Positions 1 through 3,638 of a stretch of 5,618 bases of DNA are shown piece after piece. The notes beneath the pieces are model-generated. The model was not told the DNA's origin and did no database searches. It was given only the letters and a program-made list of their open reading frames with translations. Position numbers and translations under genes: made by a program. Location: positions 9,858 to 15,475 of the forward strand of contig DNJM01000066.1 in the NCBI GenBank assembly GCA_003489085.1, given 5' to 3'. Position 1 is the first letter of the stretch, and the number at the start of each line of letters is the position of its first letter. Source of the stretch: Lachnospiraceae bacterium. GTDB taxonomy: Bacteria > Bacillota > Clostridia > Lachnospirales > Lachnospiraceae.

Positions 1-45
1 CAAACAGGGAAAATGGACACAGATTAAGATATAATACAGGGAAAT

Positions 46-95
46 TGAAATAACCACTTCATTTGCAGAATGCCTGTGATGAAGTGGTTATTTCA
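46..95. terminator. long inverted repeat, probable bidirectional terminator
   Basis: Two perfect 17-nt arms (46-62 and 79-95) flank a 16-nt loop, which may hold a small GCA/TGC inner stem. On the plus strand the stem is followed by T5 at 100-104. On the minus strand the distal arm ends in an A/T-rich run. It lies 30 nt past the yqeY stop, so it probably ends yqeY transcription, and it may also end a plus-strand gene lying left of the window. The structure is seen directly; termination is inferred. Confidence 0.7.
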
Positions 96-124
96 TTGCT
101 TTTTAAAAACAGTGCTGTGTAAAT

Positions 125-571
125 TTATTTGAAATAAGTAGCAACAATTTCGTTTACCTGTTTGCCGTCTGCTTTTCCTTTTACTTTTGGCATCAGAACC
201 TTCATGATCTTTCCCTTGTCTTTTGCAGTAGGGGATTCAATGCCGGCTTCTGCTAAAGTTTCCTCAATGACAGCGCGGATTTCCTCTTCCCCCATCATTT
301 TCGGAGCATAGTTTTCCAGAACGGCCAGTCGCTTATTACACTCCTCCAGCAGATCGGTGCGGTCAGCCGGAGTCATTTCAATCGTTTCCTTCAGCTGCTT
401 GATCTCTTTTAATACAACCTGCATTTCTTCATCGGTTGTCAGATCCTCTCTTTTATCAATTGCTTTATTCTTCAGTGCGGAAAGCAGTGCGGACAGGGCA
501 TCTTTCGTATCCTTGTCTTTTGCCTTCATTGCAGAAACCATGTCGGCTCTTACGATATCAATCATACTCAT
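125..571 (-). CDS. yqeY: GatB/YqeY domain-containing protein
   Basis: 148-residue soluble helical protein matching the stand-alone YqeY family, which is homologous to the C-terminal tail domain of GatB, the tRNA-binding part of the Glu-tRNA(Gln)/Asp-tRNA(Asn) amidotransferase. The biochemical role of the free-standing form is not established. Family signs are a basic N-terminal segment (A15-K20, K34-R41), a middle block with D70-R71 and an N87-Y88-A89-P90 variant of the usual Y-x-P motif, and the conserved tail G120-K-I-M-K-V-L-M-P-K-V then G132-K-A-D-G (residues 120-136). Start choice: the ATG at 571 has AGGAGGT (581-587) 9 nt upstream, and the protein then has the normal family length. A longer open frame runs up to 727, but its extra 52 residues are hydrophobic and unlike the family and cover the promoter, so they were rejected. 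It is divergent from spoVT and looks monocistronic. Confidence 0.9.
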   Translation of the reverse strand: MSMIDIVRADMVSAMKAKDKDTKDALSALLSALKNKAIDKREDLTTDEEMQVVLKEIKQLKETIEMTPADRTDLLEECNKRLAVLENYAPKMMGEEEIRAVIEETLAEAGIESPTAKDKGKIMKVLMPKVKGKADGKQVNEIVATYFK

Positions 572-611
572 GATTATAGTACCTCCTCTTTGTGATATAT
601 GTCTGGATTTT

Positions 612-640
612 ATTATAAGCGATTCGTATGCAAATTTCCA
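612..640 (-). promoter_or_regulatory. candidate sigma-A promoter of yqeY
   Basis: Read on the minus strand, a perfect TATAAT (612-617) is preceded after 17 nt by TGGAAA (635-640, four of six matches to TTGACA). It lies about 25 nt upstream of the yqeY Shine-Dalgarno. The -10 is strong and the -35 weak, so the call rests mostly on position and the -10. Confidence 0.4.
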
Positions 641-688
641 TAGGAAATAGAAAAGGTGTACAGGAAGTATTTTATCAACTGTACAGAG

Positions 689-717
689 GTATAAAATTCC
701 TTTATTAACAGATACTA
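689..717 (+). promoter_or_regulatory. candidate sigma-G-like promoter of spoVT
   Basis: GTATA (689-693) and GATACTA (711-717) are separated by 17 nt. They resemble the forespore sigma-G consensus (GHATR, 17-18 nt, CATWHTA), with one mismatch in the -10. B. subtilis spoVT is known to be transcribed by sigma-G, which is why this pattern was sought. No good sigma-A -35/-10 pair was seen upstream of spoVT. The proposal is inferential. Confidence 0.3.
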
Positions 718-737
718 GTATCAGCAAGAGCTGATAT
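711..737 (+). promoter_or_regulatory. paired palindromes in front of spoVT, possible operator
   Basis: GATACTAGTATC (711-722) is a perfect 12-bp palindrome. It overlaps a second inverted repeat, TATCAGC (719-725) with GCTGATA (730-736) around an AAGA loop. The pair sits over the candidate -10 and the probable start of transcription. SpoVT/AbrB-type proteins bind DNA as tetramers, and spoVT is known to repress itself in B. subtilis, so an autoregulatory site is plausible. The second repeat could instead be an RNA leader hairpin. Confidence 0.35.
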
Positions 738-764
738 GAAATCTACAGATGGAGGAATTTTTAT

Positions 765-1313
765 ATGAAAGCAACGGGAATCGTACGTCGTATTGACGAT
801 CTTGGGAGGGTCGTAATCCCGAAAGAAATCAGAAGAACGCTTCGGATCCGGGAAGGTGATCCGCTGGAAATATTCACGGACAGGGAAGGACAGGTGATCT
901 TAAAGAAATATTCGCCGATTGGGGAGATGGGAATATTTGCAGGGCAGTATGCGGAGAGTCTGGCACAGACGACAGGTCTGTTGGTCTGTGTGACGGACAA
1001 GGATCAGGTAATTGCAGCTTCTGGTGTGGGGAAAAAGGACCTGTCTGAAAAACCGATCAGCAGAGAACTGGAGAAAACAATTGAAGGAAGAGAGCAGATT
1101 CTGGCTGCAGCCGGTGAAAAGAAATTTGTCAGGATTACTATGGAGCAGACCGGAGAATACGCGGAAGAAGTCATCTGTCCGATTGTCAGTGAGGGGGATG
1201 CGGTTGGTGCTGTGATTCTTCTGAAAAAGGATGCCAAAAAGAAACTGGGTGAGACAGAGCGGATGCTGGCCCAGTGTGCGGCTGGATTTCTGGGAAGACA
1301 GATGGAGTCCTAA
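765..1313 (+). CDS. spoVT: stage V sporulation protein T (AbrB-family regulator)
   Basis: 182-residue transcription regulator, close to the 178 residues of B. subtilis SpoVT. The N-terminal swapped-hairpin AbrB/MazE-like DNA-binding domain (about 1-52) is nearly invariant: I10-D-D-L-G-R-V-V-I-P-K, then E21-I-R-R-T-L and G31-D-P-L-E-I-F. The C-terminal part (about 56-180) is a GAF-like domain, ending in the family signature A-A-G-F-L-G-R-Q-M-E. In the family, tetramers bind DNA and tune forespore sigma-G genes, spore coat and germination properties, and their own gene. The effector of the GAF domain is unknown. Start choice: the ATG at 765 lies 9 nt after GGAGG (751-755) and gives the conserved M-K-A-T-G-I-V-R-R start. 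It is divergent from yqeY, and no following gene is tightly coupled. The regulon in non-Bacillus species may differ. Confidence 0.96.
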   Translation: MKATGIVRRIDDLGRVVIPKEIRRTLRIREGDPLEIFTDREGQVILKKYSPIGEMGIFAGQYAESLAQTTGLLVCVTDKDQVIAASGVGKKDLSEKPISRELEKTIEGREQILAAAGEKKFVRITMEQTGEYAEEVICPIVSEGDAVGAVILLKKDAKKKLGETERMLAQCAAGFLGRQMES

Positions 1314-1334
1314 GGCAGCAGGCAGGAAAGGACC

Positions 1335-1362
1335 CTCCGTGCCGGCTCTTCCCGGTACGGAG
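1335..1362 (+). terminator. GC-rich hairpin after spoVT, possible terminator
   Basis: Arms 1335-1345 and 1352-1362 form an 11-bp stem with one G-U pair and a 6-nt loop, starting 22 nt after the spoVT stop. No T-run follows (the next bases are AAAGGGACC), so it is not a classic intrinsic terminator. It may protect the spoVT mRNA 3' end or help Rho-dependent or processive pausing. A weaker bulged stem (ACCT...AGGT, about 1370-1389) follows. Confidence 0.35.
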
Positions 1363-1395
1363 AAAGGGACCTGTCTTAAAAAGAAGGTTTCGGTT

Positions 1396-1425
1396 TTGTC
1401 ATATTTTTCTGATCAGACACATAAT
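1396..1425 (+). promoter_or_regulatory. sigma-A promoter upstream of the TIGR04086 gene, with palindromic spacer
   Basis: TTGTCA (1396-1401) and CATAAT (1420-1425), each five of six matches to consensus, are 18 nt apart. The promoter lies about 50 nt upstream of the Shine-Dalgarno of the membrane protein gene. The spacer contains the perfect 10-bp palindrome TCTGATCAGA (1408-1417). TTTTCTGATC (1405-1414) recurs inverted as GATCAGAAAA (1459-1468) in the leader, so a regulator or an RNA stem is possible. Confidence 0.55.
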
Positions 1426-1487
1426 ATGAATAGAGATGCATATATTTGGAATGAATCAGATCAGAAAAGTAAAGGGGGACTGAAAGG

Positions 1488-1862
1488 ATGGAGAGAAAAC
1501 TGCAAAGAGATACCAGGATAGTCGGAATGCTGAAGGCCTTGTTGGTTGCTTATGCTATCACCGCAGGCCTGCTGCTTCTTTTGGCAGTGCTTCTTTATAA
1601 GATGGAGTTGGATGAGCAGAAGGTGACCTTCGGTATTATATCGATTTATGTTATCTCTACTTTCTTCGGGGGAATCGTGATCGGAAAGCTGGTAAAACAC
1701 AGAAGGTTTCTGTGGGGACTGGCTGTGGGAATATGCTATTTCCTGCTTTTGCTTTTGATTTCCTTCGGAGTATATCGTTCTATGGAAATGGAAGGTATGG
1801 GGGTTGTAACAACCTTTTTCCTGTGCGGAGGCGGCGGAATGCTGGGAGGCATGGTTTCCTGA
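1488..1862 (+). CDS. four-helix membrane protein, TIGR04086 family
   Basis: 124-residue integral membrane protein of unknown function. Four hydrophobic segments are visible: about 13-37, 47-67, 74-96 and 104-122. A short basic N-terminus (R3, K4, R7, R10) and a basic loop K67-L-V-K-H-R-R (67-73) between helices 2 and 3 suggest that both lie in the cytoplasm. Helix 2 has F-F-G-G-I-V-I-G-K and helix 4 is glycine-rich (C113-G-G-G-G-M-L-G-G), a pattern I recognise from the TIGR04086 group; related Firmicutes proteins lie near yajC and secDF. Start choice: the ATG at 1488 has GGGGG (1474-1478) 9 nt upstream. It precedes scfA by 78 nt with its own promoter, and readthrough into scfA is possible. 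A part in Sec-linked membrane processes would fit the neighbourhood but is only guilt by association. Confidence 0.8.
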   Translation: MERKLQRDTRIVGMLKALLVAYAITAGLLLLLAVLLYKMELDEQKVTFGIISIYVISTFFGGIVIGKLVKHRRFLWGLAVGICYFLLLLLISFGVYRSMEMEGMGVVTTFFLCGGGGMLGGMVS

Positions 1863-1871
1863 AAAAAGGAC

Positions 1872-1900
1872 TTTCAAAACAGAATAGAATATGATATACT
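1872..1900 (+). promoter_or_regulatory. extended -10 promoter of scfA
   Basis: TATACT (1895-1900) is preceded by TG one base upstream (1892-1893), giving an extended -10. The -35 is weak: TTTCAA (1872-1877, 17-nt spacer) or TTCAAA (1873-1878, 16-nt spacer). Transcription would begin near 1907, leaving a leader of about 34 nt before scfA. This gives the peptide gene a promoter separate from the gene upstream. TATACGC occurs at 1900-1906 and again at 1920-1926, a possible pair of half-sites. Confidence 0.5.
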
Positions 1901-1940
1901 ATACGCGGTAATCTTAAATTATACGCAAGGAGGAACCGAG

Positions 1941-2084
1941 ATGAAACATATTAAGACATTGAATACACAGACACTGACCAATACGATTAAAAAAGGCGGA
2001 TGCGGTGAATGCCAGACATCCTGTCAGTCTGCTTGTAAGACATCCTGTACAGTAGGAAACCAGACCTGCGAACACAGCAAATAG
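1941..2084 (+). CDS. scfA: SCIFF six-cysteine ranthipeptide precursor
   Basis: 47-residue peptide of the SCIFF family (six cysteines in about forty-five residues, TIGR03973), the substrate of the radical SAM enzyme encoded next to it. Residues 1-18 form a leader (M-K-H-I-K-T-L-N-T start, typical of the family). Residues 19-20 are Gly-Gly. The core 21-47 carries C21, C24, C28, C32, C36 and C43, spaced CX2CX3CX3CX3CX6C. In the studied homolog CteA from Clostridium thermocellum, the maturase joins Cys32 to Thr37; both residues occur here at the same numbers. Start choice: ATG with a strong AAGGAGG (1927-1933) 7 nt upstream. The gene is bracketed by its own promoter and a UUCG hairpin, which suggests higher expression than the enzyme. 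No protease or dedicated exporter is seen nearby, and the function of the mature product is not settled. Confidence 0.96.
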   Translation: MKHIKTLNTQTLTNTIKKGGCGECQTSCQSACKTSCTVGNQTCEHSK

Positions 2085-2107
2085 GATCCATACATATTGG
2101 AAGATCA

Positions 2108-2131
2108 AAGCAGCGGCTTCGGTCGCTGCTT
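2108..2131 (+). terminator. UUCG-capped hairpin after scfA, attenuator or 3' stabiliser
   Basis: Arms 2108-2117 and 2122-2131 form a 10-bp stem (one G-U pair) closed by C and G around a UUCG tetraloop, an exceptionally stable cap. It starts 23 nt after the scfA stop. It is followed by TATTATC rather than a clean T-run, so it is expected to be a partial terminator or an RNA 3'-end protector. That would leave some readthrough into scfB. Structure is seen; function is inferred. Confidence 0.6.
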
Positions 2132-2137
2132 ATTATC

Positions 2138-2185
2138 TGGCGTCGGTGAGGCGGATGGCACAGGCTGTCCGTCTTACCGGCGTTG
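2138..2185 (+). ncRNA. 22-pair intergenic RNA stem-loop between scfA and scfB
   Basis: Positions 2138-2159 pair without interruption with 2164-2185 around an ACAG loop, with 14 Watson-Crick and 8 G-U pairs. All non-Watson-Crick pairs are G-U on the plus strand and would be A-C mismatches on the minus strand, which points to an RNA structure in the scfA-scfB transcript. No T-run follows, so it does not look like a terminator. It could be an RNase processing site, a stabiliser of the scfB-secDF message, or a regulatory element. I recognise no known riboswitch. Confidence 0.5.
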
Positions 2186-2187
2186 TC

Positions 2188-2216
2188 TTGAAATTATTTG
2201 GAAAAGAATTTATACA
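2188..2216 (+). promoter_or_regulatory. candidate promoter of scfB-secDF
   Basis: TTGAAA (2188-2193, five of six) and TATACA (2211-2216, four of six) have an ideal 17-nt spacer. The predicted start near 2222-2224 lies only a few bases before the AAAGGGG ribosome site (2226-2232). It would allow scfB and secDF to be transcribed independently of scfA. Confidence 0.4.
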
Positions 2217-2240
2217 TTGTAGTAGAAAGGGGTAGCTGTT

Positions 2241-3635
2241 GTGATTCATCAGTATCAGAATAATGGATATCGTATCGTACTGGATGTAAACAGTGGGGCC
2301 GTGCATATAGTGGACGAGCTGGTGTACGATGTCATTGCTGTTCTGAACCGGGAAGGGCGCGACCATACCGTACAGACTATTGCAGACTGTGCAGAAACGG
2401 TGGAAAAGGAACTTGCGGATCGCTATCCGGCAGAAGAAATGAAGGAGGCTCTGGAGGATATTACAGAGCTGGTAAAAGCAGGAAAGCTTTTTACAAAAGA
2501 TATTTACGAACCGATTATTGAGGATGTAAAGAAGCGCAAAACAGTGGTAAAGGCTCTCTGTCTGCATATTGCACATGACTGCAATCTGGCATGCAAATAC
2601 TGTTTTGCAGAGGAAGGGGAATATCATGGCCGACGTGCGATGATGTCTTATGAAGTAGGAAAGAAGGCGCTGGATTTCCTGATTGCCAATTCCGGTACCA
2701 GGAGAAATCTGGAAGTGGATTTCTTCGGCGGCGAACCACTGATGAACTGGCAGGTAGTAAAAGATCTGGTAGCCTATGGACGGGAACAGGAGAAGCTGCA
2801 TGACAAGCACTTCCGTTTTACTGTGACGACGAACGGAGTCCTTCTGAATGATGAGATCCAGGACTTTATCAATCGGGAAATGGATAATGTCGTGCTGAGT
2901 CTGGATGGCAGAAAAGAAGTCAATGACCGTATGCGCCCGTTTAGAAACGGAAAAGGAAGCTATGATCTGATTGTTCCAAAGTTTCAGAAGCTGGCGGAAA
3001 GCCGGAACCAGGAAAAATACTATGTGCGAGGCACCTTCACCCGGAATAACCTGGATTTTTCTGAGGATGTGAAGCATTTTGCGGAGCTTGGATTTAAACA
3101 GATGTCCATTGAACCGGTGGTAGGAGAAGAGTCCGAGGAATACGCGATTAAAAAAGAAGATCTGCCGCAGATTTTTGAGGAATATGATAAGCTGGCAAAA
3201 TACATAATCGAACGGGAAAAAGAAGGAAAGGGCTTTAATTTCTTCCATTTCATGATTGACCTGACCGGAGGACCATGTATTTATAAACGAATGAGCGGCT
3301 GTGGTTCAGGTACGGAGTACCTGGCAGTAACACCTTGGGGAGACTTATATCCTTGCCATCAGTTTGTCGGTGATGAGGCATTTTTGATGGGAAATGTAGA
3401 CGAGGGAATTACCAGACCGGACATTGCGGATCAGTTCCGGGACTGTAATGTCTATACAAAAGAGGCATGCAGAAATTGCTTTGCCAGATTTTACTGCAGC
3501 GGAGGCTGTGCAGCAAATGGGTATAAGTACTGCGGCTCTATTAAAAATGTACATGAGATCGGGTGTGAGCTTGAAAAGAAACGTGTGGAATGCGCGATTA
3601 TGATCAAGGCGGCCCTGGCGGAAGAAAGGATGTAG
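2241..3635 (+). CDS. scfB: SCIFF peptide maturase, radical SAM/SPASM thioether-forming enzyme
   Basis: 464-residue cytosolic radical SAM enzyme (TIGR03974 type; CteB homolog) that forms a Cys-Thr thioether bond in the ScfA peptide. Domain order: an N-terminal PqqD-like recognition element for the leader (about 1-95); the radical SAM core (about 105-320) with the CX3CX2C cluster motif C114, C118, C121, plus F161-F-G-G-E-P and T196-T-N-G for S-adenosylmethionine binding; and a C-terminal SPASM domain (about 346-445). The SPASM pattern is complete: C354-X12-G367-X4-C372, then C410-X2-C413-X5-C419-X3-C423, then X18-C442, enough for two auxiliary 4Fe-4S clusters. C346 is an extra cysteine just before it. 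Start choice: the GTG at 2241 has AAAGGGG (2226-2232) 8 nt upstream and gives the family start M-I-H-Q-Y. It lies 156 nt after scfA, behind two hairpins, and 3 nt before secDF, so it is very probably co-transcribed and perhaps translationally coupled with secDF. Confidence 0.96.
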   Translation: MIHQYQNNGYRIVLDVNSGAVHIVDELVYDVIAVLNREGRDHTVQTIADCAETVEKELADRYPAEEMKEALEDITELVKAGKLFTKDIYEPIIEDVKKRKTVVKALCLHIAHDCNLACKYCFAEEGEYHGRRAMMSYEVGKKALDFLIANSGTRRNLEVDFFGGEPLMNWQVVKDLVAYGREQEKLHDKHFRFTVTTNGVLLNDEIQDFINREMDNVVLSLDGRKEVNDRMRPFRNGKGSYDLIVPKFQKLAESRNQEKYYVRGTFTRNNLDFSEDVKHFAELGFKQMSIEPVVGEESEEYAIKKEDLPQIFEEYDKLAKYIIEREKEGKGFNFFHFMIDLTGGPCIYKRMSGCGSGTEYLAVTPWGDLYPCHQFVGDEAFLMGNVDEGITRPDIADQFRDCNVYTKEACRNCFARFYCSGGCAANGYKYCGSIKNVHEIGCELEKKRVECAIMIKAALAEERM

Positions 3636-3638
3636 GTT

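Noticed and set aside
1..27. Possible end of an upstream plus-strand gene (stop TAA at 25-27)
   Set aside because: Only eight codons are visible and the other two plus-strand frames also stop soon after, so the frame cannot be decided.
30..35. TATAAT at the left edge as a promoter
   Set aside because: No -35 match lies 16-18 nt upstream, and the next element downstream is a terminator with no plus-strand gene after it before spoVT.
657..686. Repeated TGTACAG (657-663 and 680-686) as an operator
   Set aside because: The repeat is short and lies outside both candidate promoters' core; TGTACA is a common palindrome, so chance is likely.
572..727. N-terminal extension of the yqeY reading frame upstream of 571
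   Set aside because: The 52 extra residues are hydrophobic and unlike the YqeY family, cover the promoter, and bypass the strong AGGAGGT at 581-587.
1231..1521. Plus-strand open frame linking the end of spoVT to the next gene
   Set aside because: It overlaps spoVT and the start of the membrane protein gene in other frames and crosses a hairpin and promoter; composition is not protein-like.
1914..2108. Minus-strand small open frame opposite scfA
   Set aside because: It covers the highly conserved SCIFF gene on the opposite strand and has no ribosome site; its cysteines do not form a known pattern.
2133..3248. Long minus-strand open frame (371 codons) opposite scfB
   Set aside because: It has no credible start site or family resemblance, and scfB on the plus strand is unambiguous; it is an antisense shadow.
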